From Serratia odorifera (GTDB taxonomy: Bacteria; Pseudomonadota; Gammaproteobacteria; Enterobacterales; Enterobacteriaceae): a stretch of 64,000 bases of DNA. This document shows positions 27,066 to 34,892 of the stretch, piece by piece; position 1 is the stretch's first letter, and each line of letters starts with the position of its first letter. Where the stretch lies: NCBI RefSeq assembly GCF_900635445.1, contig NZ_LR134117.1, positions 186,001 through 250,000 of the forward strand. Direction: 5' to 3'. Both the position numbers and the translations under genes were made by a program. Under the pieces are notes generated by a model. That model did no database searches, was not told the origin of the DNA, and saw only the letters and a list, made by a program, of their open reading frames with translations.

Positions 27066-27961
27066 AGCGTTTCACTCCAAGCTTCTGCGGTGTTCCACTC
27101 TTCCGACGCCGCTGCCACGGCTGGCGCCAGCTTGATTACCAGGTCATCCCAACGCTCACGAAGTTTTGACGGGCTGAGCACGTTCCGGCACCAGAACTTG
27201 TCTCGGTTTGCGCGGCCAAACAGCTGGCAGATTTGTTTATGGCTCTTGCCGTCTTGAGCGCACATCAGGCGAACCTCGTTTGACCACACCACCCAATTAG
27301 GCTCCTTAGGACGGCTTACCTCGCCGTCGTATTCAGCGGCCTGCTCGTACATGCCGATAATCCGCCCCCAAATCCATTCAGCGCATTTAAGATCGTCCTC
27401 GCTACCCCACTGCCGTTTTTTGGCATCCCACACAACAGCCTCTGGGTGAGCAGCGAGAAACTTCTCCTCAGGCGACAAAGTCTTTTCGTCAGGTTGCGAA
27501 GCGTCCTGACAAGAAGGTTTTTTGTCTTTAGGTTCTAATGACTGGTTCTGGGGGCAGGAGGTGGCACAGGGGGTGCCAGCAGGTGACACAGGGGCTGTGC
27601 TTTCTGATGCCCCACCTGTGTTTTTTGACGGCACAGGGGGTGTGTTTTTTGACGCCCTAGGGGCTATGCTTTTTGATGGCACAGGGGTGCCAAGCGTTAT
27701 CCGGTAAATATTGGACGTATTGCCCTTACCATTATTTGATCCAAGACGGTTCTCTTTGGAGAGTAACCCCATGTTTATCAATGCAGTGATGTGCGCCTTC
27801 ACAGCGCTTCTGCTGCACTCGCAGTGGTCAGCAATGTGTTGATATGACGGCCAGCATTCGCCTTCGTCATTAGCGTTATCTGCCATCTTAATCAGCACCA
27901 GCTTACGCAGGGGATTGCCAACCTTAATGCTCATTGCTTGAGCCATCAGGTTCATACTCAT
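27062..27961 (-). CDS. Phage replication initiator, O-like, winged-helix N-terminus
   Basis: It has 299 residues. The N-terminal HTH_36-type fold (LVLIKMADNANDEGECWPS, YQHIADHCECSRSAVKAHI) binds DNA. A low-complexity linker follows (about residues 95-150, P/S/T/K-rich), where the phage origin is often encoded, as in lambda O. The C-terminal domain (ECAEWIWGRI onward) would contact P. The linker DNA at about 27520-27690 has repeated motifs around CACAGGGG and TTTTTGACG, consistent with origin iterons. Confidence 0.85.
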   Translation of the reverse strand: MSMNLMAQAMSIKVGNPLRKLVLIKMADNANDEGECWPSYQHIADHCECSRSAVKAHITALINMGLLSKENRLGSNNGKGNTSNIYRITLGTPVPSKSIAPRASKNTPPVPSKNTGGASESTAPVSPAGTPCATSCPQNQSLEPKDKKPSCQDASQPDEKTLSPEEKFLAAHPEAVVWDAKKRQWGSEDDLKCAEWIWGRIIGMYEQAAEYDGEVSRPKEPNWVVWSNEVRLMCAQDGKSHKQICQLFGRANRDKFWCRNVLSPSKLRERWDDLVIKLAPAVAAASEEWNTAEAWSETL

Positions 27962-28140
27962 GCCTGCACCTTCTTGAACTTTGTGCCGAAATCACGGCGC
28001 GGGTATGCGCAGTCATGCGGGTAGCCAGGACGACGGAAAATGACACGATGATTTACTGTATCGATGCCAGTAACTCGAACTACTACGCCGTGACTGTCAC
28101 GGCATGCCATTTCAAATGGCACGATGATCTCGTTATCCAT
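27958..28140 (-). CDS. DUF4222 family phage protein
   Basis: The start at 28140 gives 60 residues opening MDNEIIVPFEMACRDSHG and ending TKFKKVQA. The pattern of short beta strands (VVVRVTGIDTVNHRVIFRR) fits DUF4222, small proteins encoded just before replication genes in lambdoid phages. It overlaps both neighbours by a few bases, suggesting translational coupling. Confidence 0.75.
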   Translation of the reverse strand: MDNEIIVPFEMACRDSHGVVVRVTGIDTVNHRVIFRRPGYPHDCAYPRRDFGTKFKKVQA

Positions 28141-28318
28141 GATGGCCACCCGCAAGAAACCGGCCGTTACCCACAACCCATGCCGCATAGCTGTGGTTGA
28201 TAGCAAACCAACGGCCCTGTACATTGAGCTCATACGAAAACGCTGCCGGCGAACGCCCACCAGCTACAGCACGGCAACGAAGTTGCGGGATACCCGCTAA
28301 ATTGCGTACACTGTTCAT
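28133..28318 (-). CDS. Small phage protein of unknown function
   Basis: This 61-residue frame opens MNSVRNLAGIPQLRCR and contains SYELNVQGRWFAINHSYAAW. The TAA overlaps the ATG of the DUF4222 gene, and the start lies seven bases past the CII-like gene, so it fits the operon. No function is recognised. Confidence 0.65.
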   Translation of the reverse strand: MNSVRNLAGIPQLRCRAVAGGRSPAAFSYELNVQGRWFAINHSYAAWVVGNGRFLAGGHHG

Positions 28319-28325
28319 GCGTTAA

Positions 28326-28859
28326 TTACTCCACACGTTTAATTGATGCACTCGACGCCCGGGACCGCATATCCTGGGCGTCACCCTCTCCAAACATCAT
28401 CACCGTCACGGCGTATATCTCCGCCACCAGCGATTGGATCCGGTAACCCTTAGCTTTCAGTTTTTTGCTCTCGTGGTTGTCGAGTACCCCATCAGCTGTG
28501 AACTCGTTATGTGCCTTGGCGAACAGGCCTAGCGCTGACATCAGTTCGTTGAACTTGATCAGCAACTCTTCGTTGTCCACCTGTTCAATTTCCGGAAGCT
28601 TCACGAAAACGCCACCAGCACGCTTGCACATAGCCTCGGTGATATCGCTACGGCCTGATATCGACTCCATTTCTGCAGCCATGCCCAGCGGAACCACCTG
28701 CCCCGATACCTGGCGAACGCGGTTGCGCAATGCGTTTTCGGTACCGGCCACCGGGTCCAGCTGCTTAGCCATCGCGCTGTACTTACCTGGGAACAACGTG
28801 ATCAGCTTGTGTATCGCTTCACTGATGTCGTCCTGTGTTGGGAAATCTTTGTTTTCCAC
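28326..28859 (-). CDS. CII-like phage regulatory protein (YmfL-type)
   Basis: The protein has 177 residues. The N-terminal helical DNA-binding part includes IHKLITLFPGKYSAMAKQL and NALRNRVRQVSGQVVPLG, as in CII/YmfL-type regulators, followed by a helical C-terminus. It lies just after cro, the cII position, where it would activate lysogeny promoters. The family call rests on position and pattern. Confidence 0.75.
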   Translation of the reverse strand: MENKDFPTQDDISEAIHKLITLFPGKYSAMAKQLDPVAGTENALRNRVRQVSGQVVPLGMAAEMESISGRSDITEAMCKRAGGVFVKLPEIEQVDNEELLIKFNELMSALGLFAKAHNEFTADGVLDNHESKKLKAKGYRIQSLVAEIYAVTVMMFGEGDAQDMRSRASSASIKRVE

Positions 28860-28886
28860 AAGGTTTCTCCGCTTCTGTGGTTTTGG

Positions 28887-29129
28887 TTAAGCCGCTGGGG
28901 CGGTAGACTTTTGGAATACATCAGGTCGCAATCTTTCCTTAGATATTCCGGTAATACGTTCGATTGCTGCTGACTGCTTAGCTGGCGGTTTTTTTTCTCT
29001 GTGCAGCCAGTTCCACACCTGTTGTTGCTTTACTGGTTTGTCGGAAGCTTCTGTTAACTTCCTCGCCAACTCTGATTGACCACCAGCAACCTCGATCGCC
29101 TCGAGTAAGGCAGACTGCTCAGGCGTCAT
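28887..29129 (-). CDS. Cro-like repressor (YdaS-type helix-turn-helix)
   Basis: The start at 29129 has GGAGGAAAA upstream and gives 80 residues. The HTH is GGQSELARKLTEASDKPVKQ with the YdaS-like KQQQVWNWLHREKKPP. It is transcribed divergently from cI from the promoter at 29174-29203. It should shut off cI maintenance and early genes in the lytic cycle. Confidence 0.88.
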   Translation of the reverse strand: MTPEQSALLEAIEVAGGQSELARKLTEASDKPVKQQQVWNWLHREKKPPAKQSAAIERITGISKERLRPDVFQKSTAPAA

Positions 29130-29173
29130 AGTTTTCCTCCTGCAAGGGTAAGTGAAAGTTGTACTCATGGAAG

Positions 29174-29203
29174 ATTATACAACCATAACAACTTTTATCA
29201 CAA
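29174..29203 (-). promoter_or_regulatory. Promoter PR for cro and the right early operon
   Basis: On the minus strand TTGTGA (complement 29198-29203) and a perfect TATAAT (complement 29174-29179) are separated by 18 bases. They lie 45 bases before the cro start. The spacer and flanks carry repeated AAGTTGT half-sites that match the operators at the left promoter. Confidence 0.82.
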
Positions 29204-29262
29204 CTTTTAGGTGTTGGAAAGCCAAAACGTAAAGTTGTAACTCGCAAAAGCGGAGGAGATAA
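29185..29262. promoter_or_regulatory. Right operator region (CI/Cro binding sites)
   Basis: Half-sites of the ACAACTT/AAGTTGT type recur: ACAACTTTTATCACAACTTTT at about 29189-29209, AAAGTTGTAACT near 29232 and ATAAGTTGTG at the cI start. The same heptamer forms a near-perfect palindrome at the left operator, so this is the expected repressor recognition sequence. The exact number of operators is not certain. Confidence 0.7.
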
Positions 29263-29265
29263 GTT

Positions 29266-29952
29266 GTGAAAACACTTGCAGAAAGGTTTAAATTTGCGCG
29301 GGAAAATTCTGGCCTGAGCCAGGACGACCTGGCGGCCAAGGTAGGGGTTACTCAGCAATCGATAGCAAAAATTGAGAATGGAATCACCTTGCAACCAAGA
29401 AAAATCAAAGAATTAGCCCTTTCCCTTGGGGTATCTCAGCAATGGTTGCAGCTTGGAATTGAAGAAAATGCTGAGCTTTCAAATTATGTCGTTAAAGAGT
29501 CTGAGGAAGCCATCCTTGACCCTGAGTTATTTGTGAGCGTACCTATCCTTGATATCGAACTATCAGCAGGCAACGGAGCTGAGGCCGAACTGATCGAATC
29601 TTGCTCCGATACATTCCCTCTTCGAAGGGATGATCTCCGCAGAGCTGGCGTTAGTGCCAGTAATGCGAGAATAGTGAAGATATGGGGTAATAGCCTGCTC
29701 CCTGTTCTAACCAATGGTGACTACGTTGCTGTTGATACAACACATACCCAAAGCATTCGTGATGGAGATCTATACGCTATTCGTGACGGTGTTTTATTAC
29801 GGGTAAAAACCGTGGTTAGCCTACCAGATGGAGGGGTAATATTGAGGAGTTTCAATAAAGAAGAGTACCCAGACGAGGTACTCTCTTATAACGAGCGCAA
29901 GGCTAGAGTTCACGTAATAGGAAGGGTTTTTTGGTCATCACGCTCATGGTAA
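29266..29952 (+). CDS. Phage CI-like repressor with S24 peptidase domain
   Basis: The start codon is GTG at 29266 with GGAGGAGATAA upstream. The 228-residue protein has an N-terminal HTH (GLSQDDLAAKVGVTQQSIAK) and a C-terminal LexA/S24 domain, with catalytic Ser in WGNSLLPVL and Lys in LLRVKTV. RecA-stimulated self-cleavage would link induction to DNA damage. The likely cleavage region is around SAGNGAEAE. Its last 43 bases overlap the convergent BRCT gene. Confidence 0.93.
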   Translation: MKTLAERFKFARENSGLSQDDLAAKVGVTQQSIAKIENGITLQPRKIKELALSLGVSQQWLQLGIEENAELSNYVVKESEEAILDPELFVSVPILDIELSAGNGAEAELIESCSDTFPLRRDDLRRAGVSASNARIVKIWGNSLLPVLTNGDYVAVDTTHTQSIRDGDLYAIRDGVLLRVKTVVSLPDGGVILRSFNKEEYPDEVLSYNERKARVHVIGRVFWSSRSW

Positions 29953-30824
29953 AAACTCGAATAAGTTTTCTTCAGAATGATTTTTAACTTTGCACCCTCT
30001 TCGTCGCGGTAATTTATTGCCTTTTCAATTTTTCTTCCGTGACTGGAGAACTTCCAGTCACGCGATGACAATGTTCCTATAACTAGATAATCTAATTTTT
30101 TCGTAATGTTATCTATAACATTACCGCCAGCAAATTTAATCCTTTCTTCAACTATAGATCTTTTTCCAGCCATAAAAATGCCAGTTAAGCAGAACACTCT
30201 CCCTCTCACCTCTGGAAGGAAGTCGGAGTCAATAGGCAGGCGGGTCGCAAGCCCATCCACCACCCCGCTATCGAGATCACATCCTGTAAAATCTACCAGC
30301 GCCTTATGCAAGGACTCACTTTCTTCTGGTGTTATTATCCCATCATTGAGAATTTCCTTAACAAGTGCATAAAGGTGGCTTCCAGGATAGTTTTTCTTTA
30401 GGGCTCCATTCTGCGCCAGCCACCAATCCAAGTACCTGATTTCGTGGTCACTTAGATCCCTATCGCTAATCAACCCCTTACACAACCCATTTAACAAATG
30501 TAGGTCTGATTCTACGGAGTAAAAATCTACCTCTGGAATGTCCAGAATATCTTGCTGAATAGCGTGAAGTTGCTGTTTTAGATCTTCTCTCTCCTCCGAT
30601 GTGATGATGCCATCAGCGAGAATTGATGAAACACGTGCTGATAAACTTTTGATAACACCGTTTCTTATTATCTGCTCTGCCTCAAGAAGCCACGTATCTA
30701 GGTAAAGTATTTCCTCATTTTTAACAACTCCGTCTGCAACAATCCCATCAATGATACTGATCAAGTTGGCAAAAAGCTTATCTCTGTTCTGTGTGTAGTT
30801 AAAAACATAAAGTTTATCTTCCAT
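29910..30824 (-). CDS. BRCT-domain prophage protein with TerB-like or EF-hand-like repeats
   Basis: The protein has 304 residues. The N-terminal 190 residues contain four related helical units with the motif DGIxT/xxE (ADGVVKNEEILYLDTWL, ADGIITSEEREDL, DHEIRYLDWWLAQNG, NDGIITPEESESL), clearly an internal duplication. The C-terminus is a BRCT domain (GRVFCLTGIFMAGKR, FAGGNVIDNITKKLDYLVIG) like that of DNA ligase LigA. It sits between cI and the left operator on the opposite strand. The function is unknown; BRCT suggests binding of phosphorylated protein or DNA ends. Confidence 0.8.
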   Translation of the reverse strand: MEDKLYVFNYTQNRDKLFANLISIIDGIVADGVVKNEEILYLDTWLLEAEQIIRNGVIKSLSARVSSILADGIITSEEREDLKQQLHAIQQDILDIPEVDFYSVESDLHLLNGLCKGLISDRDLSDHEIRYLDWWLAQNGALKKNYPGSHLYALVKEILNDGIITPEESESLHKALVDFTGCDLDSGVVDGLATRLPIDSDFLPEVRGRVFCLTGIFMAGKRSIVEERIKFAGGNVIDNITKKLDYLVIGTLSSRDWKFSSHGRKIEKAINYRDEEGAKLKIILKKTYSSFYHERDDQKTLPIT

Positions 30825-30881
30825 ACGCCCTCCCTTTTTTCTTCATCCTTACACTCAAGTCACCCACAATCAAACCACATA

Positions 30882-30916
30882 AAGTTGTTGACAACTTAAC
30901 CTTTCACAACTAAATT
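30882..30916 (+). promoter_or_regulatory. Left promoter PL overlapped by operator palindrome
   Basis: The perfect palindrome AAGTTGTTGACAACTT at 30882-30897 contains the -35 hexamer TTGACA (30888-30893). The -10 TAAATT lies 17 bases downstream at 30911-30916. Further half-sites follow (TTTCACAACT, TTAAAGTTGTTAA). Repressor bound here would block the plus-strand left operon leading to xis and int. Confidence 0.85.
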
Positions 30917-31029
30917 ACACCTTAAAGTTGTTAAGCAAGCGAACAGGCAGGACGCCCACGAAGTAGCCGCCCGAGGCACACGAAGACCGGGATGATTCGC
31001 TTACCAGGGTCACAGCAGAGGGTTACACG

Positions 31030-31257
31030 ATGGAAAATAAAGAACCGGTAATTATCGCAAACAACCTTAGCGAAAACGAACTGCACGAATGGATGTCAGC
31101 GAAAATCAGGGCCATTAACGAGCTGAAGCTGCTTAATGAGGAAAAAGCCTCATTGGAACTGAGGCTTATAGCGCTAAAGAGCCAAATCCGATCTGTTAGT
31201 CAACAGAGTTGTATAGCAGTTTTTCAGCAAACTCGGGGTTCCATTCCTCATCCGTGA
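31030..31257 (+). CDS. Small phage protein, first gene of the left operon
   Basis: The frame gives 75 residues: an acidic N-terminus, then a predicted coiled coil (residues about 20-55, MSAKIRAINELKLLNEEK). The C-terminal 20 residues look non-coding in character and could follow a frameshift. It is the first plus-strand gene after PL, where an antitermination N-like or inhibitor gene would be expected. No basic arginine-rich motif of an N protein is visible, so no function is assigned. Confidence 0.5.
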   Translation: MENKEPVIIANNLSENELHEWMSAKIRAINELKLLNEEKASLELRLIALKSQIRSVSQQSCIAVFQQTRGSIPHP

Positions 31258-31259
31258 TG

Positions 31260-31644
31260 TCAGGGAATATCACCGGAGGGGTGTTCCCGGCTGATAGAGG
31301 TAAGGATTCTTGATGCTTCAGCCGGTAGGGACTCTAACGACAGTTCGTCATGAAGGGCCAAAAGGACATCGGAAAGAGTGAGGGAGTGAATCTCAGCCAG
31401 CGGCCACTTGTACTTAGTCAGAAGCTTGTGGTGCAGTGCAGATTTTCCTCTGAGGTCGTTAAATCGGTTGCCAACTTCAACACGGTGCTGAGCTATGACG
31501 GCATCGAGAGCACAAAGTTGTATGGCGCGATTGTAGACGCATGACATTGCAGCTTTGGTCGATAAAGCCAGTGTTTTTTACATTTCGCACCTGCGCTACA
31601 TGTTCTTTGGTTTTTTCGAATAAGTGGGCAAATCCTTTGAGCAT
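31260..31644 (-). pseudogene. Conserved lambdoid prophage protein, minus strand, frameshifted
   Basis: The ATG at 31644 (AAGGAA upstream) opens MLKGFAHLFEKTKEHVAQV and runs to NTGFID. Removing one base at the GG at 31557-31558 joins it to KAAMSCVYNRAIQLCALDA and ends at 31260, for 127 residues. The later part (KSALHHKLLTKYKWPLAEI, LALHDELSLESLPAEA) resembles small proteins found near cI in enterobacterial prophages. It faces against the left operon. Function unknown. Confidence 0.7.
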
Positions 31645-31794
31645 GACTATTTCCTTCTTGGCTGTGGGAGAACTACCAAGATACCACCGAGCCTGAAGTG
31701 GTGAAAAGACAGGCATCACACCTTATGCGCCGCGTCGGCGGCACCGTAGCGAAAGCGAGCGCGGATATCCGGCTGTAATGCTGTGTGTAGTCTT

Positions 31795-31833
31795 TGCGGC
31801 TGTTCCATGGGTTGGTGTCAGCCGCACTTTTTT
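31795..31833 (+). terminator. Terminator in the left operon (tL-like)
   Basis: TGCGGCTG (31795-31802) pairs perfectly with CAGCCGCA (31819-31826), followed by CTTTTTT. It lies 900 bases downstream of PL and would stop unmodified transcription before the accessory genes, xis and int, as tL1 does in lambda. Confidence 0.75.
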
Positions 31834-31919
31834 CACATATCAGGTGGCGTACTGTTTCGGGTTCCCCTTATTCCTTTACACAGTATAAAGCCCCGGCGCG
31901 GTGCGCCACCTGATGTGTG
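31834..31919. repeat. Long imperfect inverted repeat after the terminator
   Basis: CACATATCAGGTGGCG (31834-31849) and CGCCACCTGATGTGTG (31904-31919) are complementary at 14 of 16 positions, enclosing 54 bases. It starts directly after the T run of the terminator hairpin. It could fold into a long RNA stem in the left operon leader. No protein-coding frame is seen from 31645 to 32051 apart from this structure. Confidence 0.65.
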
Positions 31920-32051
31920 AGTAATTAACCGGGATCCGAACGCTATGCGGGTGATCGGACTCCCAATCTAAAACCCGATTTTCTATCTGCGAAAAGTTGC
32001 CAATTCAGGCAGGGATTCGCTTTGCCGAAAATCAGCGTGTGGGAATTAACG

Positions 32052-32669
32052 ATGGTCAACACTATAACGATCGATACCGAGACTCTGGATACAACTCCTT
32101 CAGCGGTGATCCTCTCTATCGGCGCATTTGCTTTCGACATTGACGATGTCCGTCAGACCCAGAAAAATATCATCGATGTTGCTCGTTATACCGGTGATGA
32201 GTACACGGGTAACGCCTTTTACTTCCTGGCTGACACTTTCGACCAATTGATGAAAGGCCGCACAGTAAGCGCCAAAACTCAGAATTGGTGGCGCAAGCAA
32301 GGCGAAGAGGCTCAGGAGGCTTTAATCGGTGACCGTGAACCGCTTCGCCAATGCCTCGGGTTGCTGTCCAACTGGATTAAGCAGCACCCCAATGCGCGGA
32401 TCTTCTTCCGTGGCACCGACTTTGACGGATCGATCCTTGAGCACGCCTATCGCATGTATGAGATGGAATGCCCGTGGCACTGGGGCGGCAAGCGCGACGT
32501 GCGCACATATATCGATGCCATGACCAAAGGCACCAAAGGTTACCTGCCTAAAACACACCAGCCGTGTTTCGCGGTGGTTAAGCATAACTCCCTGCATGAC
32601 GCTATGAACGACGCAGAGCAGATGGCCATTGCCTATCAGCTAAATACTCAACAGGTAGGTGCGGCATGA
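32052..32669 (+). CDS. DEDD-type 3'-5' exonuclease (Rv2179c-like/ExoVIII-like)
   Basis: The ATG at 32052 gives 205 residues opening MVNTITIDTETLDTTPSAV; an upstream frame start at 32022 lacks the motif context. The RNase H-fold motifs are DTETLD with ILSIGAFAF, the middle Asp in FRGTDFDGSILE, and HNSLHDAMNDAEQM at the C-terminus. It would degrade DNA or RNA from the 3' end. Such genes are common in the recombination region of lambdoid phages. Confidence 0.85.
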   Translation: MVNTITIDTETLDTTPSAVILSIGAFAFDIDDVRQTQKNIIDVARYTGDEYTGNAFYFLADTFDQLMKGRTVSAKTQNWWRKQGEEAQEALIGDREPLRQCLGLLSNWIKQHPNARIFFRGTDFDGSILEHAYRMYEMECPWHWGGKRDVRTYIDAMTKGTKGYLPKTHQPCFAVVKHNSLHDAMNDAEQMAIAYQLNTQQVGAA

Positions 32670-33172
32670 GCTTCTATAAGATCCATACACCGGTTGCCAT
32701 CGCTGCTTGGGATGCAATGCACCAGGCTGATGCTGAACTTCGCAAACAAGGCACGGCGTTCGCTGAATTGTTTGGCGCTCGCCCTGTATTTAAAAATGAC
32801 GTTACCAGCACGTCATTCCACGGCATTCGTTTTCACGGCACCACGTATGTTTCCGAGTCTCTGTGGACTCAGCCCACCAGCAACAACGGCTTCTGTAGTT
32901 GGCCTAAATCCAAGGCTCCGCGCGGGATGTCAGCCGAGCACAAGGCATTGATGGGGCTTTGGAATAACAATCGTCCTAAGAAATCAGTAGATGTCTCTGC
33001 TTTCTACCCTGCTATCGGGCTTGATTGGGGGATCCTGTTCATGACTGGTTTCGCCATGTTCCGTCACGCCGATACGATCTACATCGAGACAGGCGCAAGG
33101 CCAAAGGCTGATGCTGGCGCGGTAGAAATACTCGGCAGCGAGTACAGCGCGGCAAAGCGGGAGGCCAAATGA
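32666..33172 (+). CDS. Phage accessory protein of unknown function
   Basis: The 168-residue protein opens MSFYKIHTPVAIAAWDAMHQAD. The middle is rich in aromatic residues (FHGIRFHGTTYVSESLWTQP). It overlaps the exonuclease gene by four bases and the next gene by four. No catalytic motif or membrane segment is seen. It is an accessory gene of the left operon; function not recognised. Confidence 0.72.
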   Translation: MSFYKIHTPVAIAAWDAMHQADAELRKQGTAFAELFGARPVFKNDVTSTSFHGIRFHGTTYVSESLWTQPTSNNGFCSWPKSKAPRGMSAEHKALMGLWNNNRPKKSVDVSAFYPAIGLDWGILFMTGFAMFRHADTIYIETGARPKADAGAVEILGSEYSAAKREAK

Positions 33173-33702
33173 AGGTCACCGAAACCAAAGTTCAGAGCCT
33201 AGAAATCACCGAAGTCGAACGCCTCGACCCTATCCGCGTTATGGCTGAGAACTACGAGCCAGGGCGCGGGAGAATCACGATCACCTGTTACGGCAAAGCA
33301 TGGACTTCTTTCTGGCCGGCAATGGGTGGAGATACTGTTCAGCAGTTTTTCATTCGCGTATCGAATGACTACCTGATCGGCAACTTCGCACCACAAATGC
33401 AGAGCGAGGTTGATGACGACAACGACGCGAACCTGGAGTTTGTGAAGGCAGAAATCTGCAAGCTGCGTCGTGATGGTGAAATCGATAAAGAGAAGGCTCG
33501 GGACATGTGGGATTCCGCAGAGTGCAGCGATGACGTTAAGACGGATTGCTGCACCTGGAGCAACGGCTCCGTACTTCTTGAGCTACTTGGTGACGATCCA
33601 TACTACGCCAAATGGCCTACCGTCCCTAACCACGAATACCAATACCTTGAACGCATTCTTGATGCTGTACGTGAAGCACTGAAGCAAGTGGAGGCCAAAT
33701 GA
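33169..33702 (+). CDS. Phage accessory protein of unknown function
   Basis: The protein has 177 residues with a beta-rich N-terminus (RGRITITCYGKAWTSFWPAM) and an acidic helical C-terminus. The GKAWTSFWPAMG and DNDANLEFVKAEI segments recur in lambdoid left-operon proteins of unknown function. It overlaps both neighbours by ATGA junctions. Confidence 0.72.
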   Translation: MKVTETKVQSLEITEVERLDPIRVMAENYEPGRGRITITCYGKAWTSFWPAMGGDTVQQFFIRVSNDYLIGNFAPQMQSEVDDDNDANLEFVKAEICKLRRDGEIDKEKARDMWDSAECSDDVKTDCCTWSNGSVLLELLGDDPYYAKWPTVPNHEYQYLERILDAVREALKQVEAK

Positions 33703-33893
33703 AAGAGCTCAACTTTGACCCAACCGATCCGGACAAAATGAAGCTTCCCTCGGGCAAGACGTGCGGAGACTGTGCGCACATTCGCCGATGCAAGGCAATT
33801 TTCGGTCACGTTGAAACTGACACGTATTGCGACTGGTCGCCATCTCGCGCGGTGTTCATGGACAAGGTGGAGGTGCGTGATGCCAGCAAATGA
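33699..33893 (+). CDS. Small cysteine-rich phage protein
   Basis: This 64-residue protein has Cys in GKTCGDCAHIRRCKAIFG and TYCDWSPSR, a probable zinc-binding knuckle with four cysteines. It starts in a four-base overlap with the previous gene. Its role is unknown; such small proteins are common before xis in lambdoid phages. Confidence 0.72.
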   Translation: MKELNFDPTDPDKMKLPSGKTCGDCAHIRRCKAIFGHVETDTYCDWSPSRAVFMDKVEVRDASK

Positions 33894-34128
33894 ACTGAAG
33901 CAGCAAGCTGAAGCGCTCGGTATCTCCCTGAGCTTTGATGCGAACTTCTGGAGCATGGGGCCGTGTGTCATCGCCACGCTCCCTACTCATAACGGCGGCG
34001 GGTGTGATTCAGCATTGGCATGGATGAAGAATTTCAGCAGCAGAGATGATGCAGAATCCTATGCGCTGAAGGTTGCCATCCGCAATGCAAGCCCAGGTGA
34101 TAGCGCTAGGGAGGTGGAGCGTGGGTAA
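33880..34128 (+). CDS. Small phage protein of unknown function
   Basis: The ATG at 33880, just before the previous stop and after GGAGGTGCGTG, gives 82 residues opening MPANELKQQAEALGISLSFD. The longer frame to 33772 overlaps the upstream gene extensively and is not used. SSRDDAESYALKVAI is helical. No function recognised. Confidence 0.68.
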   Translation: MPANELKQQAEALGISLSFDANFWSMGPCVIATLPTHNGGGCDSALAWMKNFSSRDDAESYALKVAIRNASPGDSAREVERG

Positions 34129-34345
34129 TTCAACAGTGATTTCAGCATGCCCGCACTGCGGCGGTGAGAACGGCTATCACACGAAAGAAGTTGTTGACTA
34201 TAAGCAGTTTTATAGCTGGGAAGGGGAATTTTTGGAAGGCGAGCACACGCGGGGCATTCGGGGAGGCAAATCGTACTACTGCTGCGACTGTGGCCGCAAC
34301 ATCACAAAACGCATCACCCCGCCAGCAGCCCAGGAGAAAGCATGA
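34121..34345 (+). CDS. Small zinc-ribbon phage protein
   Basis: A GTG at 34121 after GGAGGTGGAGC gives 74 residues. ACPHCGGENGYHTKEV and YYCCDCGRNITKR supply two Cys pairs of a zinc ribbon. It overlaps the previous gene by eight bases and the next by four. It might bind nucleic acid. Confidence 0.7.
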   Translation: MGNSTVISACPHCGGENGYHTKEVVDYKQFYSWEGEFLEGEHTRGIRGGKSYYCCDCGRNITKRITPPAAQEKA

Positions 34346-34518
34346 TGAGAAGGTTCGTTGTTGTTATTGAAACTCCGTTTTGTGGCGGTGAAATCCGTGA
34401 AGAGTTTGAAGTGGAAGATGACGCAACTCAGGAAGACATCGACGAGGAGGCGAAAGAAATTTTCTTAAACAACTGCAACTACGGGTGCCATGAAGTTACT
34501 TCAGAGGATGACGAGTGA
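34342..34518 (+). CDS. Small acidic phage protein
   Basis: ATGATG at 34342-34347 opens 58 residues (MRRFVVVIETPFCGGEIREE to SEDDE), ending in a TGA that overlaps the next ATG. GGAGAAAG precedes the start. The ETPFCGGE motif and acidic centre (DDATQEDIDEEAKEI) fit a known family of tiny left-operon proteins (DUF7167-like; the family name is tentative). Function unknown. Confidence 0.7.
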   Translation: MMRRFVVVIETPFCGGEIREEFEVEDDATQEDIDEEAKEIFLNNCNYGCHEVTSEDDE

Positions 34519-34892
34519 TGGACAATAAGCTGAGCGAACTGAGCAAGCCGGTGGCGTGGGTGCGGTACCCAACTGCAAACGCTGAATATGTGGTAACTGG
34601 AAATGTGCATATAGCTCGCATCTGGCGCCGGTATCACGGGGACGCAGTCCAGCCTGTCTATTCGCAGGAGTACGTATCCGCCCTGCTTGAATCAAACTCA
34701 TACATGAGCGGGCGCATCGCCGAACTGGAAGCCAAGCTGGCTACGCCGATTAAAATAGTGAACTACGACGAGTTCTTCATATGCCATGTGTCTGGCGCAA
34801 GCGATGATTACTGCAAGGGCTGGGTTGATGGGCGTAATGCCGCTGCGCGTGATGTTGGGAAAGCTGGCTTCAAGGTCGAGGGGGATGCGTAG
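34518..34892 (+). CDS. Phage accessory protein, Ead-like
   Basis: The ATG at 34518 overlaps the previous stop (ATGA). The 124-residue protein opens MDNKLSELSKPVAWVRYPTA, and a coiled helix follows (ALLESNSYMSGRIAELEAKL). The KPVAW and GWVDGRNAAARDV elements resemble lambda Ea22/Ead-type accessory proteins. Function unknown. Confidence 0.68.
   Translation: MDNKLSELSKPVAWVRYPTANAEYVVTGNVHIARIWRRYHGDAVQPVYSQEYVSALLESNSYMSGRIAELEAKLATPIKIVNYDEFFICHVSGASDDYCKGWVDGRNAAARDVGKAGFKVEGDA

Noticed and set aside
26562..27257. A 231-residue plus-strand frame opposite the P gene
   Set aside because: The minus-strand P and O genes have clear family features and overlapping starts; this frame has neither.
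31030..31257. Lambda N-type antiterminator
   Set aside because: The position fits, but there is no arginine-rich RNA-binding N-terminus and no boxB-like hairpin was found nearby.
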